Source of the DNA: Vallicoccus soli
GTDB taxonomy: Bacteria; Actinomycetota; Actinomycetes; Motilibacterales; Motilibacteraceae
Direction of reading: 5' to 3'
Assembly (NCBI RefSeq): GCF_003594885.1
Contig: NZ_QZEZ01000001.1
Span: 806,001-870,000, forward strand
Length of the DNA: 64,000 bases
Under the pieces are notes generated by a model. That model had not been told where the DNA came from. It did not search any database and worked only from the letters and a program-made list of their open reading frames with translations. The translations under genes and the position numbers were made by a program. Within the stretch, counting starts at the first letter, position 1. Each line of letters begins with the position of its first letter. Positions 8,555 through 17,321 of the stretch are shown piece by piece.

Positions 8555-11086
8555 TCAGAGCCGGTCGACGGCGGTGACCCGCAGGACGGCCGTACCGGCC
8601 TCGTCGGAGGCGTCGAGGTCGACCTCCACGGCGATGCCCCAGTCGTGGTCGCCCGCCGGGTCGTCGAGCACCTGGCGCACCCGCCAGGTGCGGCCCTCCT
8701 CGGTGACGAGCAGGAGCGCCGGGCCGCGCGCGTCGGGGCCGGTGCCGACCTCATCGTGCTCGTCGAAGTACGGCGCCAGCGCGTCCCGCCACGCGTCCGC
8801 GTCCCAGCCGTCGCGCCCGTCGAGCTCGCCGAGCAGGTCCCAGCGGCGCAGCGCCGCGAGCTCGACCCGGCGGAACAGGGCGTTGCGCACGAGGACGCGG
8901 AAGGCGCGGCGGTTCGCGGTGACCGGCGGGGGCCCCTCGTCGAGCACGGCGCTCGTCGTGGGCGCCGGCGCCCCGGGGTCCACGAGCCGCTCCCACTCGT
9001 CGAGCAGGCTGGAGTCGGTCTGGCGCACCGTCTCGCCGAGCCACGCGATGAGGTCCTCGACCTCCTCGGTGCGCGCGTCCGCGGGGACCGTCTGGCGCAG
9101 CGCCCGGTAGGCGTCGGCGAGGTAGCGCAGCACGAGGCCCTCGGAGCGGGCCAGGCCGTAGAGCCCCACGTACTCGGTGAAGGTCATCGCCCGCTCGTGC
9201 ATGTCCCTCGCCACCGACTTCGGCGACAGCTCGTGGTCGGCGACCCAGGGGTGCCCGCGGCGGTAGGTCTCGTACGCCTGCTGGAGCAGCTCCTCGAGCG
9301 GCTTGGGCCAGGAGACGTCCTCGAGGAGCTCCATGCGCTCCTCGTACTCGATGCCCTCGGCCTTCATCGCCTGGACGGCCTCGCCGCGGGCGGCGTGCGC
9401 CTGGGCCCGCAGCACCTGGCGCGGGTCGTCCAGCGTCGCCTCCACGACGGACAGCACGTCGAGGGCGTACGTCGGCGAGGCCTTGTCGAGCAGCGAGACC
9501 GCGGCGAGCGCGAAGGGGGACAGCGGCTGGTTGAGGGCGAAGTCGCCCTGCAGGTCCACCGTGAGCCGTACGGTCCGCCCGGTCGCGTCCGGCTCGGGCA
9601 GCCGCTCGACCACGCCGGCGGTGAGCAGCGCGCGGTACATCGAGACCGCCCGCCGGATGAGCCGCAGCTGGCGGGGCCGCTCCTCGTGGTTGTCCTCGAG
9701 GAGGTGCCGCATCGAGGTGAAGGCGTCGCCGGGGCGGGAGATGACGTCGAGCAGCATCGAGAAGCTGACCCGCATGCGCGACACCAGCGGCTCGGGCTCG
9801 GCCGCGACCAGGCGCTCGTACGTCGCCCGGCTCCACGTCACGCTGCCCTCGGGCGGCTTCTTCTTGACGACCTTGCGGCGCTTCTTGGGGTCGTCGCCCG
9901 CCTTGGCAAGCGCTCTCTCGTTCTCGATGGCGTGCTCCGGCGCCTGCACGACGACGAGCCCCGACGTGTCGAAGCCGGCCCGCCCGGCGCGACCGGCGAT
10001 CTGGTGGAACTCGCGGGCCTTGAGCACGCGCTGGCGGACACCGTCGAACTTGGTCAGCCCGGTGAAGAGCACGGTGCGGATCGGCACGTTGATCCCGACG
10101 CCGAGCGTGTCGGTGCCGCACACGACCTTGAGCAGGCCGGACTGCGCGAGCACCTCGACGAGCCGCCGGTAGCGGGGGAGCATGCCGGCGTGGTGCACGC
10201 CGACGCCGTGCCGGATCAGCCGGGAGAGCGTCTTCCCGAAGCCCGCGCTGAAGCGGAAGCCACCCAGCGCCTCGGCGATCCGCGCCTTCTCCTCCTTGGA
10301 GCAGACGTTGGTGCTCATGAGCGCCTGCGCCCGCTCGAGCGCCGCGGCCTGCGTCATGTGCACGACGTAGACCGGCGCGTCGCCGCCCTCGAGCAGCTCC
10401 TCGAGCGTCTCGTGCAGCGGCGTCGTGGCGTAGCGGAAGTGCAGCGGGACCGGCCGCTCGCCCGAGCTGACGGTGGTGGTCTGGCGCCCGGTGCGGCGCG
10501 CGAGGTCGTCCTCGAACCGCCGGACGTCGCCGAGGGTGGCGGACATGAGGAGGAACTGCGCCCGCGGCAGCTCCAGCAGCGGCACCTGCCACGCCCAGCC
10601 GCGCTCGGGGTCGGCGTAGTAGTGGAACTCGTCCATGACGACGAGGCCGACGTCCGCCTCGGCGCCCCGGCGCAGCGCGAGGTTCGCGAGCACCTCGGCG
10701 GTCGCGCAGACGATGGGCGCGCCCGGGTTGACGCTCGCGTCGCCGGTGAGCATCCCGACGCGCTCGGCGCCGAAGACCGCGCAGAGGTCGAAGAACTTCT
10801 CCGACACGAGCGCCTTGATCGGCGCGGTGTAGACGCTGCGCCGGCCCTGGGCCAGCGCGGCGAACTGCGCGCCGGCCGCGACGAGGCTCTTGCCCGAGCC
10901 GGTGGGGGTGCTGAGGACGACGTTCGAGCCCGAGACGAGCTCGATGAGCGCCTCCTCCTGCGCCGGGTACAGCGCGAGGCCCCGCCCCTCCGCCCACCCG
11001 GCGAACGCCTCGTAGAGGGCGTCCGGCTGGGGGTCGGAGGGGACGAGGTCCGCGAGCGTCCCGGCGGTCAGCATGCCGGCCAGCAT
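8555..11086 (-). CDS. Ski2-like DEAD/DEAH RNA helicase with C-terminal DUF3516
   Basis: An 843-residue superfamily 2 helicase. Walker A is STPTGSGKS (residues 59-67), motif II is DEFH in VVMDEFHYYAD, motif III is MSATLGD, and motif VI is QIAGRAGRAGFDTSG. A Lys-rich linker (KKRRKVVKKK) near residue 395 precedes a roughly 430-residue helical C-terminus typical of the actinobacterial DUF3516 helicases. The probable role is RNA remodelling or decay; no substrate can be assigned. The start is ATG at 11086, or the ATG four codons later at 11074. Only 3 bp separate it from the stop of the upstream DEAD-box gene, so the two RNA helicases probably share a transcript. Confidence 0.85.
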   Translation of the reverse strand: MLAGMLTAGTLADLVPSDPQPDALYEAFAGWAEGRGLALYPAQEEALIELVSGSNVVLSTPTGSGKSLVAAGAQFAALAQGRRSVYTAPIKALVSEKFFDLCAVFGAERVGMLTGDASVNPGAPIVCATAEVLANLALRRGAEADVGLVVMDEFHYYADPERGWAWQVPLLELPRAQFLLMSATLGDVRRFEDDLARRTGRQTTTVSSGERPVPLHFRYATTPLHETLEELLEGGDAPVYVVHMTQAAALERAQALMSTNVCSKEEKARIAEALGGFRFSAGFGKTLSRLIRHGVGVHHAGMLPRYRRLVEVLAQSGLLKVVCGTDTLGVGINVPIRTVLFTGLTKFDGVRQRVLKAREFHQIAGRAGRAGFDTSGLVVVQAPEHAIENERALAKAGDDPKKRRKVVKKKPPEGSVTWSRATYERLVAAEPEPLVSRMRVSFSMLLDVISRPGDAFTSMRHLLEDNHEERPRQLRLIRRAVSMYRALLTAGVVERLPEPDATGRTVRLTVDLQGDFALNQPLSPFALAAVSLLDKASPTYALDVLSVVEATLDDPRQVLRAQAHAARGEAVQAMKAEGIEYEERMELLEDVSWPKPLEELLQQAYETYRRGHPWVADHELSPKSVARDMHERAMTFTEYVGLYGLARSEGLVLRYLADAYRALRQTVPADARTEEVEDLIAWLGETVRQTDSSLLDEWERLVDPGAPAPTTSAVLDEGPPPVTANRRAFRVLVRNALFRRVELAALRRWDLLGELDGRDGWDADAWRDALAPYFDEHDEVGTGPDARGPALLLVTEEGRTWRVRQVLDDPAGDHDWGIAVEVDLDASDEAGTAVLRVTAVDRL

Positions 11087-11089
11087 CCC

Positions 11090-12664
11090 CTAGCGGGAGC
11101 GGCGCCCGGCCGCGCGCGAGACGTCGGCGGCCGTGCGGCGCGGGGCCTGCCCGGTCGTCGAGCTGTACGCCACGGCCGTCGCCGCGCCGGAGCGGGCGGT
11201 CGCGCGCCCGCCGGAGCCGGCGCCCGCGCGGGTACGGGTGCGGCCCGCGGGCTGCGCGCCGGCCTGGCCGGAGCGGGCGGCCGCGCCGCGACCCGCGGCG
11301 CCCGCCCTGCCGGCGCCGGTGCCGGCGGACGCCGTGCCGGGGGCCCCGGCCGAGCCGGCGCCGGAGCCGGCGCCGCGGCCGCCGCGGCGCCGCGAGCGCC
11401 CGGTGCCGGCGGCGCGCTGCGGCTGCTGCGGCGCCTGCGGCACCGGCGCCTCGGCCGGGTCGACGTGCGGGGCGACCTCGCCCACGAGCCGGGCCACCTC
11501 GGCGGCGCCGGCCGTCACCTGGTGCACGGCCGGCGCGATGCCGGCCTGGCGCGCGAGGGTGCGCACCTCGCCGCGCTGCTCGGGCAGGGCCACGGTGACG
11601 ACGTCGCCGCCGGAGCCCGCGCGGGCGGTGCGCCCGGACCGGTGCAGGTACGCCTTGTGCTCGGTCGGCGGGTCCACGTGCACGACGAGCTCGACGTCGT
11701 CGACGTGGATGCCGCGCGCCGCGATGTCGGTCGCGACGAGCACCTTCACCCGCCCGTCGGAGAACGCGGCGAGGTTCCGCTCGCGCGCCGGCTGGCTCAG
11801 GTTGCCCTGCAGGTCCACGGCGGGGATGCCCGCGGCGGTGAGCTGCTTGGCGAGCTTCTTCGCCTGGTGCTTGGTGCGGGTGAAGAGCAGGCGGCGCCCG
11901 GTGCCGGAGGCCAGCTGGCGCACGACCGCCGTCTTCTCCTCCGCGGACGGCACGGCGAGCACGTGGTGCGCCATGGTGACGACCGGGGAGTCCGCGGGGT
12001 CGACCGCGTGGGTCAGCGGGTCCGACAGGTAGCGGCGCACGAGCACGTCGACGCCGTTGTCGAGGGTGGCGGAGAAGAGCATCCGCTGCCCGCCCGCGGG
12101 CGTGGCGTCGAGCAGGCGCTTCACGCCCGGCAGGAAGCCGAGGTCCGCCATGTGGTCGGCCTCGTCGAGCACCGTGACCTCGACCGCGTCGAGGGCGACG
12201 TGGCCCTGGCCCATGAGGTCGAGCAGGCGCCCGGGGCAGGCGATGAGCACGTCGACGCCGGCGGCGAGGGCGGACACCTGGCGGCCCTGCGAGACGCCGC
12301 CGAAGACGGTCGTGGTGCGCAGCCCGGCAGCGTCGGCCAGCGGCTCGATGGTCGCGGCGATCTGGGTGGCGAGCTCGCGGGTCGGCGCGAGCACCAGGCT
12401 GCGCGGGTGCCCGCCGCGGCGGCGCCGCCCGGAGGCGGCGAGGCGCGCCACGAGGGGCAGCGAGAACGCCAGCGTCTTGCCGGAGCCGGTGCGGCCGCGG
12501 CCGAGCACGTCGCGCCCGGCGAGGGTGTCGGGGAGCGTCGCCGCCTGGATCGGGAACGGCGCGGTGATGCCGCGGGCCTCGAGGCTCGCGACGAGGGGTG
12601 CCGGCACGCCGAGGGCCGCGAAGGTCGCGGTGGCGCGGGCAGGGGAGGACTGCGTCTGGGTCAA
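11090..12664 (-). CDS. DEAD-box RNA helicase with a low-complexity basic tail
   Basis: A 524-residue DEAD-box protein. Visible are the Q-motif region FPIQAATLP, Walker A GRGRTGSGKT (55-64), PTRELATQ, VLDEADHM, FSATLD, VLVATDIAARGI and HRSGRTARAG. After about residue 375 the chain becomes an Ala/Gly/Arg/Pro-rich disordered tail, common in cold-shock and ribosome-assembly helicases. The start chosen is TTG at 12664: conserved helicase sequence begins just after it, GAGAGG lies about 7 nt before it, and no ATG or GTG is near. The open frame upstream to 14497 is a shadow of other genes. It probably heads a two-gene operon with the DUF3516 helicase. Confidence 0.87.
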   Translation of the reverse strand: MTQTQSSPARATATFAALGVPAPLVASLEARGITAPFPIQAATLPDTLAGRDVLGRGRTGSGKTLAFSLPLVARLAASGRRRRGGHPRSLVLAPTRELATQIAATIEPLADAAGLRTTTVFGGVSQGRQVSALAAGVDVLIACPGRLLDLMGQGHVALDAVEVTVLDEADHMADLGFLPGVKRLLDATPAGGQRMLFSATLDNGVDVLVRRYLSDPLTHAVDPADSPVVTMAHHVLAVPSAEEKTAVVRQLASGTGRRLLFTRTKHQAKKLAKQLTAAGIPAVDLQGNLSQPARERNLAAFSDGRVKVLVATDIAARGIHVDDVELVVHVDPPTEHKAYLHRSGRTARAGSGGDVVTVALPEQRGEVRTLARQAGIAPAVHQVTAGAAEVARLVGEVAPHVDPAEAPVPQAPQQPQRAAGTGRSRRRGGRGAGSGAGSAGAPGTASAGTGAGRAGAAGRGAAARSGQAGAQPAGRTRTRAGAGSGGRATARSGAATAVAYSSTTGQAPRRTAADVSRAAGRRSR

Positions 12665-12920
12665 GGATCGCCTCTCGGGCGTGGTGGGCGGGCGTGTCGC
12701 ACGTCCGGCGCGACGTCGGGTGTCGACGTCAGCAAGGCCGGGTGGGCTGCTCCGCGACGGGGCGCGCCGGTACGGCGCTGCCGACCCCCAGTCTGCCCCA
12801 CCGGGCGGGCGGCGTCGCCGGGGCGCCGTGGTGGCGCCCCTCACACCGGTACGGCCCCTAGGGGGACGACCAGGGTCCGCGGGCCTGGGCAGCGCGGCGC
12901 CCCGCGCGTACGTTCGGGGC
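12665..12920. other. Divergent intergenic region, 256 bp
   Basis: This stretch holds the 5' region of the DEAD-box helicase and the promoter of the small membrane protein. I see no coding frame on either strand with family character and no clear riboswitch. Several GC-rich inverted repeats are present, but none stands out above background in such GC-rich DNA. Confidence 0.5.
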
Positions 12921-13292
12921 ATGTCCGACGCGCTGCACACCCCCGCCCAGGCCCCGCCGCCGCAGGGCGGCGCCACCCGCGACGAGCTGCGCGCCGCCCT
13001 CGGCGCCCGGCGCGACCTCGGGCCGGAGTACGAGGACGCCGTCCTCGACTCGTTCGTGGCCCGCCTCGAGCAGTCCGTCGCGGCGCGCGCCGGCGAGCGC
13101 GAGGTGCGCCAGCGGGACGACCGCCAGGGAGGCGAGCGCCAGTTCATCCTCGGCCTGGTGTCGCTGGGCACCGGCATCCCGATCTCGGCCATCGCGGGCG
13201 GCACGGCCGAGGTGCCCGGGCTGTTCGTCGCCTGGATGGGCATCGTGGGGGTGAACGTGGCGCACGCGCTCAGCGCTCGCCGCCGCCGCTGA
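12907..13292 (+). CDS. Small membrane protein, unknown function (start codon at 12921)
   Basis: The coding part is 12921-13292 (123 residues); the listed start includes its promoter. The N-terminal half is a soluble helix rich in Glu/Arg (EYEDAVLDSFVARLE). A hydrophobic hairpin follows (FILGLVSLGTGIPISAIAGG, then LFVAWMGIVGVNVAHAL), suggesting two membrane helices and a short basic tail. TACGTT lies 6 nt before the ATG, so the transcript is probably leaderless. Its last 23 bp overlap the tail of the convergent sigma-factor gene. I do not recognise a characterised family, though similar short proteins with the LGPEYEDAV motif occur in actinobacteria. Confidence 0.7.
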
Positions 13293-14733
13293 CCCCGGAG
13301 CCCCCGGGACCGCCGTCGCGTCGGGGCGCCTCGGGCGCCCCCAGCGCGGCGAGCCGGCGCTCGAGCCCGCGCCGCTCCGCCGCGGACGGCTGCAGCGCGA
13401 GGGCCCGGCGCAGCTCCGCCGCGGCCTCCTCGCGGCGGCCGAGCCGGCGCAGCATCTCCCCGCGCGCCGCCGGCAGGTAGGGGTACGAGCGCAGCCGCTC
13501 GTCCCCGGCCACGGCGTCCAGGGCCGCGAGGCCCTGCTCGGGCCCGCGGGCCAGGCCCACCGCGGCGGCCCGCGCGAGGCGCACGACGGGGCTCGGCCAG
13601 GTCGCGCAGAGCGCGTCGTGCAGCAGGAGGAGGCGCTGCCAGTCCGTCGCGGCGTACGAGGCCGCCCGCGCGTGCACCGCCGCCACCTCGGCCTGGAGCA
13701 GGTGCCGGCCCGGCCGGCGCCGCCCCAGCGCGCGCCGGGCCGTGCCGAGGTGGCGCAGCCCCTCGGCGGTGAGGCCCGCGTCCCAGAGCGCCCGGTCCTG
13801 CTGCTCCAGCGGCACCGGGACGCCCTGCGCGTCGGTGCGGGCGGGGGCCCGCGCCTCGGTGAGGACGAGCAGCGCGAGCAGGCCCAGGACCTCCGGGTCG
13901 CGCGGCACCAGGACGGCGAGGACCCGGGCGAGGTCGAGCGCGCGGGCGGCGAGGTCGTCGCGGCGCAGCGCGTCGCCGGTGGAGGCCGTGTGCCCGGCGG
14001 TCGCCGCCAGGTGCACGACGTCGAGCACCGTGGGCAGCCGCGCCGCCAGCTCCGGCGGCGGGGGCACCCGCAGCGGCACGCCGGCCGCGGCCACCTTGCG
14101 CTTCGCGCGGGTCAGCCGGGCGGCCATCGTCGGCTCGCTGACGAGGAACGCCCGCGCGACCTCGGCGGTGCTCAGCCCGCAGACCATGCGCAGGGTGAGC
14201 GCGACGCGGCCCTCCGGGGCGAGCGCGGGGTGGCAGCAGGCGAGCACGAGCGCGAGCCGCTCGTCGGGCACCCCGTCGTCCGCCGCGCCCGCCGCGCCGC
14301 CCGACCCGTACGCCCCGCCCGAGCCGTCGGCGCCGCCGGGTCCGTGGGGCGCGTGCGCGGCGCGGTCGGCCTCCACCGCGAGCAGCGGCAGGCGCCGCCG
14401 CAGGACCGCGTCGCGGCGCACCCGGTCGAGCGCCCGGCGGCGGGCGACGGTCGTCAGCCAGGCCGCCGGCCGCTCGGGCGCGCCGTCGCGCGGCCACGCC
14501 TCGAGCGCCTGGACGAAGGCGTCCTGCGTCGCCTCCTCGGCGATGCCGAGGTCGCCGCCGAGCGGCCCGCCGACGGTGCGGGCCACCGCCGCGAGCACCG
14601 TGCCCCAGTGCTCGCGGTGGGCGGCGACCAGCAGGGCGCGGGCGGCCTGCGCCCGGCGCGCGTCGTCGCCCGCGCCTGGCGCCACCGCCCCGCTGCCCAC
14701 CGCCCCGCTGCCCACCGCCCCGCTGCCCGCCAC
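13270..14733 (-). CDS. ECF42-like sigma factor with TPR-like C-terminal extension
   Basis: A 487-residue ECF sigma factor. Sigma region 2 reads EEATQDAFVQALEAWP and AWLTTVARRRALDRVRRD. Region 4 contains RVALTLRMVCGLSTAEVARAFLVSE. A roughly 230-residue helical extension carries LLLHDALCATWPSPVVRLARA and ends in paired-helix repeats (EEAAAELRRALALQPSAAERR), the DUF6596/TPR-like domain that defines group ECF42. These sigmas lack a classical anti-sigma and occur beside DGPF proteins, as here. The start is uncertain: GTG at 14733 lies 20 bp after the DGPF stop and places an Ala-Val-Gly-Ser-Gly repeat at the N-terminus, while GTG at 14685 would remove it. Overlap with the convergent membrane gene is 23 bp. 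Confidence 0.85.
   Translation of the reverse strand: MAGSGAVGSGAVGSGAVAPGAGDDARRAQAARALLVAAHREHWGTVLAAVARTVGGPLGGDLGIAEEATQDAFVQALEAWPRDGAPERPAAWLTTVARRRALDRVRRDAVLRRRLPLLAVEADRAAHAPHGPGGADGSGGAYGSGGAAGAADDGVPDERLALVLACCHPALAPEGRVALTLRMVCGLSTAEVARAFLVSEPTMAARLTRAKRKVAAAGVPLRVPPPPELAARLPTVLDVVHLAATAGHTASTGDALRRDDLAARALDLARVLAVLVPRDPEVLGLLALLVLTEARAPARTDAQGVPVPLEQQDRALWDAGLTAEGLRHLGTARRALGRRRPGRHLLQAEVAAVHARAASYAATDWQRLLLLHDALCATWPSPVVRLARAAAVGLARGPEQGLAALDAVAGDERLRSYPYLPAARGEMLRRLGRREEAAAELRRALALQPSAAERRGLERRLAALGAPEAPRRDGGPGGSGVSGGGER
14686..14730 (-). repeat. Three tandem 15-bp units in the sigma-factor 5' end
   Basis: Three head-to-tail copies of CGCCCCGCTGCCCAC (plus strand; the last copy has one change) encode Ala-Val-Gly-Ser-Gly repeats if GTG 14733 is the start. 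They may instead be 5' leader. A multiple-of-three unit lets copy number change without a frameshift. Confidence 0.75.
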
Positions 14734-14753
14734 CCCGCCGCCCGTCCCCGCCC

Positions 14754-15119
14754 TCAGCCCCGGTGGTCCTCGCCCATCACCGGCCGGACCTCGACCCCGC
14801 CCGAGCCCATGGGCACGAGCCGGGCGAGCTCGAGCGCCTGGTCGAGGTCGCGGCAGCGGATGACGTAGAAGCCGCCGAGGGCCTCCTTCAGCTCGACGAA
14901 CGGGCCGTCGGTGACCCCCACCGCCTCGCCGCCCTCGAAGCGCACCGTGGTCGCGGTGGAGGTCGGCATGAGCGCCTGGCCACCGGTGATCTCGGCCCCG
15001 CGGCGGGCGACCTCCTCGCTGAACGCGCCGTGGGCGGCGAACGCCTCCTCCCACTCCTGCGGGCTCAGGGCCTCGTCCTGCGCCTCGTCGCCCAGCAGCA
15101 GGAACACGTACTCCGGCAT
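14754..15119 (-). CDS. DGPF/YCII-domain protein, ECF42 partner
   Basis: A 121-residue single-domain protein with the DGPF signature in VTDGPFVELKEALGGFYVI and a YCII-like fold (MPEYVFLLLGDEAQ start). DGPF proteins are the constant neighbours of ECF42 sigma factors; their activity is not established, although the fold resembles small isomerases or hydrolases. The ATG at 15119 has a strong ribosome-binding site (GGGAGGAGG about 6 nt upstream). The sigma gene follows after about 20 bp, so the pair is one operon. A candidate ECF42 promoter lies 50-75 bp upstream. Confidence 0.87.
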   Translation of the reverse strand: MPEYVFLLLGDEAQDEALSPQEWEEAFAAHGAFSEEVARRGAEITGGQALMPTSTATTVRFEGGEAVGVTDGPFVELKEALGGFYVIRCRDLDQALELARLVPMGSGGVEVRPVMGEDHRG

Positions 15120-15167
15120 CTCGTCCTCCTCCCGGGGCCGCCCGGTGCGGCCGCCGTACGCCCACCC

Positions 15168-15194
15168 GTCGAACGGGACGGCCGCGGATCGACA
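15168..15194 (-). promoter_or_regulatory. Candidate ECF42 promoter of the DGPF-sigma operon
   Basis: On the minus strand TGTCGA (15194-15189) is followed after exactly 17 nt by CGAC (15171-15168). As I recall, the motif proposed for ECF42 sigmas is TGTCGA in the -35 region and CG(A/T)C in the -10 region. Transcription would start near 15162 and give a leader of about 40 nt with a good ribosome-binding site, so the sigma would activate its own operon. Confidence 0.6.
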
Positions 15195-15223
15195 GCGCCC
15201 CTGCGGGCAGATCGTGGACCGGC

Positions 15224-15625
15224 TCAGGGCGCGGCGCCAGGCCCCAGGGCCGCCAGGGCCGCGAGGACCCGTGCGCGCAGGAGGTCGTACTGGGCCCGGC
15301 AGCGCCCCGGCGGCCCGGGCGGGCGCTCGACGACGCCGGGCGGCCCCACGACCTCGTCGGGCCGGAACTGGTCGCCGGTCGCGTCGACGTCGCGCCCGTC
15401 GGGCAGCCGGTTCCACCAGTGGACGCCGGTGCGCCGGCCGTCGACGGCGACCTCGGCGAGGAGCAGCTCGCCCCCGAGCAGGTCGTGCAGGACGAGCGCG
15501 GACGGGCCGCACTGCCCCCGCGAGGGCGGGGCCCCGGGCGGCAGGGGGAGGTCGTGCGGGTCGCGGGTGCCGTCGTCCCAGGCGCCGCGCAGGGCGGCGA
15601 GGACGGCGTCGAGGGCTGGGGCCAC
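15224..15625 (-). CDS. YunG-like protein, unknown function
   Basis: A 133-residue protein whose core (SRGQCGPSALVLHDLLGGE, then VHWWNRLPDGRDVDATGDQF) matches the YunG family of Bacillus and actinobacteria. A conserved QC pair and the HWWNRLPDG-D segment look like a papain-type or transglutaminase-like active site, but no activity is known to me. The GTG at 15625 follows CAGGGT by 6 nt, which fits a leaderless start. It lies upstream of the DGPF-sigma pair in the same direction, 105 bp away and with the sigma promoter between, so it is probably a separate unit. Confidence 0.68.
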   Translation of the reverse strand: MAPALDAVLAALRGAWDDGTRDPHDLPLPPGAPPSRGQCGPSALVLHDLLGGELLLAEVAVDGRRTGVHWWNRLPDGRDVDATGDQFRPDEVVGPPGVVERPPGPPGRCRAQYDLLRARVLAALAALGPGAAP

Positions 15626-15695
15626 GGGGGCACCCTGGCGCAGGCCGCCGACAGGTACGGGCGTGCGCGCGGCGGGGCCGGGTAGCGGTCCCGGC

Positions 15696-15959
15696 ATGAG
15701 CGACCCCCGCGTGCCCCCCGGCCAGCCCCGCGGACGCACCGGCACCGAGCCGGCGACGGCGCGCTCGCCCCTGCGGCTGCGCCTCGCCCTGGCCCTGCTC
15801 GGCGCCCTGTTCGCCGGCGCCGTCGCCGTCGGGGCCCTGACGGCCGAGGACCGGCCCGGGTGGCTGCTGGGGCTCGGCGTGGTCCTGGGCGTCCTCGCCG
15901 TCGTCGGCCTCGTCGACGCGCTCGTCGTCTCGCGCCGCATCGCCCGCTCCCGGGGCTGA
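15696..15959 (+). CDS. DUF6343-like two-helix membrane protein
   Basis: An 87-residue protein starting with a basic, Thr/Pro-rich segment (RTGTEPATARSPLRLRLAL), followed by two hydrophobic helices (about 28-48 and 56-76) and a basic end. The TEPATARSPLRLR segment resembles actinobacterial DUF6343 proteins; I assign this from memory of the motif. Function is unknown. A TAGCGGT element lies just upstream of the ATG. It diverges from the YunG-like gene and converges on the MocR gene. Confidence 0.65.
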   Translation: MSDPRVPPGQPRGRTGTEPATARSPLRLRLALALLGALFAGAVAVGALTAEDRPGWLLGLGVVLGVLAVVGLVDALVVSRRIARSRG

Positions 15960-15983
15960 CCGGAGCGCTCCCCGCGCCGGGGC

Positions 15984-17303
15984 TCAGGCCCCCGTGCGTC
16001 CCCCGCCGCGCGCGGCGGCGGCCAGCGCCGCGGCGAGCGGGGCGACCTCGTCCTCGCGCAGCCCGGTGACGGTCACGCGCACCCCGGGCCCGGACCGCAG
16101 GCGGAACCGGGCGCCCGGCGCCACCCCCCAGCCGTCGGCCAGCAGCGCGGTCACCGCGGCCGTCTCGTCCGCGACGGGCAGCCAGGCGTTGAGCCCCGAG
16201 GCGCCGTGGGCGCGCACCCCGTGCCCGGCGAGGGCGGCGAGCAGGGCGCCGCGCCGCGCGGCGTACCGCCGGGCCGCCCCCTGCACGAGCGCGGTGGCCG
16301 CGGGGTCCTCCCAGAGGTCGACGACGGCGTCCTGCAGCAGGCGGCTGACCCAGCCGGCGCCGAGGCGCTGCCGGGCCCGGACCCGCTCCACGAGCGCGGC
16401 CTCGCCGGTGAGCAGCGCGACGCGCAGGTCGGGGCCCCACGCCTTGGACACCGAGCGGACGAGCGCCCAGCGCGGCGCGGCGCCGGAGAGCGGGTGCAGC
16501 GGCGCGCCGGAGACCTCGGCGGCGTGGTCGTCCTCGACGAGGAGGGCGTCGGGGTGCGCGGCGAGCACCGCGCGCAGGGCGCGGGCCCGCTCGGCCGTCA
16601 CCGCGGCGCCCGTGGGGTTCTGGGCGCGGGCGGTGACGAGGACGGCGCGCGCGCCGCGGCGCAGCGCCCGCTCCACCGCCGCCGGGTCGGGCCCCTCGTC
16701 GTCGACGGGCACGGGGTCGGCGACGAGCCCGAGCGCCGCCACGAGGTCGAGCAGGTTCCCCCAGCCCGGGTCCTCCACGGCGACCCGGTCCCCGGGCCGC
16801 AGCGCGGCGAGCAGGACGCGCTCGACGCCGTCGAGGGCGCCGGACACCACGGCCAGGGGGCCGTCGGGCACGCCCTCGCGGGCCAGCAGGCCGCGGGCGG
16901 CGGCCTCGAGGCGCGGGGCGACGTCGGGGTCGCCGTACCGGACGGGGCCGCGCGCGCGGGCGGCCAGCGGCGGCAGCAGGTCGGTCGCGGGCCCGCCGCC
17001 GGACAGGTCGCGCGCCCCGGGCGGGACGACGGCGCCGCGCTGCCAGCGCGGGGTGGCCGTCGAGCGCTCGCGCACCCGGGTCCCCCGGCGCCCGGCGGTC
17101 TCCACGACGCCCCGGTCGCGCAGCGTGGCGTAGGCCGTGGCGACCGTCCCCGGCGCGACGCCGAGGTCCGCGGCGAGGGCGCGGACCGGGGGCAGGGGGT
17201 CGCCGGCGACGAGGTGCCCGTCGGCCACCGCCGCCTCGACGCTGGCCGCGATCTCGGCCGACCCGGCCCCGCTGATGCGATAGCGTACCGTCACAGTCGC
17301 CAT
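15984..17303 (-). CDS. MocR-type regulator: GntR HTH fused to an aminotransferase fold
   Basis: A 439-residue protein. Residues 1-75 form a GntR winged helix (LPPVRALAADLGVAPGTVATAYATLRDRGVVE). The remainder is a fold-type I PLP aminotransferase domain with TARAQNPTGAAV, VEDDHAAEVSG and the PLP-binding Lys in SVSKAWGPDLRVALL. MocR proteins sense PLP or an aminated ligand and often control a divergent gene. Here the divergent gene encodes a pyridoxamine-phosphate-oxidase-like protein, so a role in B6 homeostasis or sensing is likely. Only 18 bp separate the two start codons and they hold a near-perfect palindrome. Confidence 0.85.
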   Translation of the reverse strand: MATVTVRYRISGAGSAEIAASVEAAVADGHLVAGDPLPPVRALAADLGVAPGTVATAYATLRDRGVVETAGRRGTRVRERSTATPRWQRGAVVPPGARDLSGGGPATDLLPPLAARARGPVRYGDPDVAPRLEAAARGLLAREGVPDGPLAVVSGALDGVERVLLAALRPGDRVAVEDPGWGNLLDLVAALGLVADPVPVDDEGPDPAAVERALRRGARAVLVTARAQNPTGAAVTAERARALRAVLAAHPDALLVEDDHAAEVSGAPLHPLSGAAPRWALVRSVSKAWGPDLRVALLTGEAALVERVRARQRLGAGWVSRLLQDAVVDLWEDPAATALVQGAARRYAARRGALLAALAGHGVRAHGASGLNAWLPVADETAAVTALLADGWGVAPGARFRLRSGPGVRVTVTGLREDEVAPLAAALAAAARGGGRTGA

Positions 17304-17305
17304 TA

Positions 17306-17317
17306 TGTACTAGGACA
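17306..17317. promoter_or_regulatory. Palindromic operator between mocR-like and PPOX genes
   Basis: TGTACTAGGACA is a 12-bp inverted repeat with one mismatched pair. It occupies most of the 18 bp between the two divergent start codons, so a bound MocR protein would cover both transcription starts. Both transcripts must be leaderless or start inside the opposite gene. Confidence 0.55.
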
Positions 17318-17321
17318 GAAC

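Noticed and set aside
8645-13480. A 1611-codon plus-strand frame opposite both RNA helicases
   Set aside because: Low-complexity antisense shadow; the minus strand holds complete helicase motifs and sensible starts.
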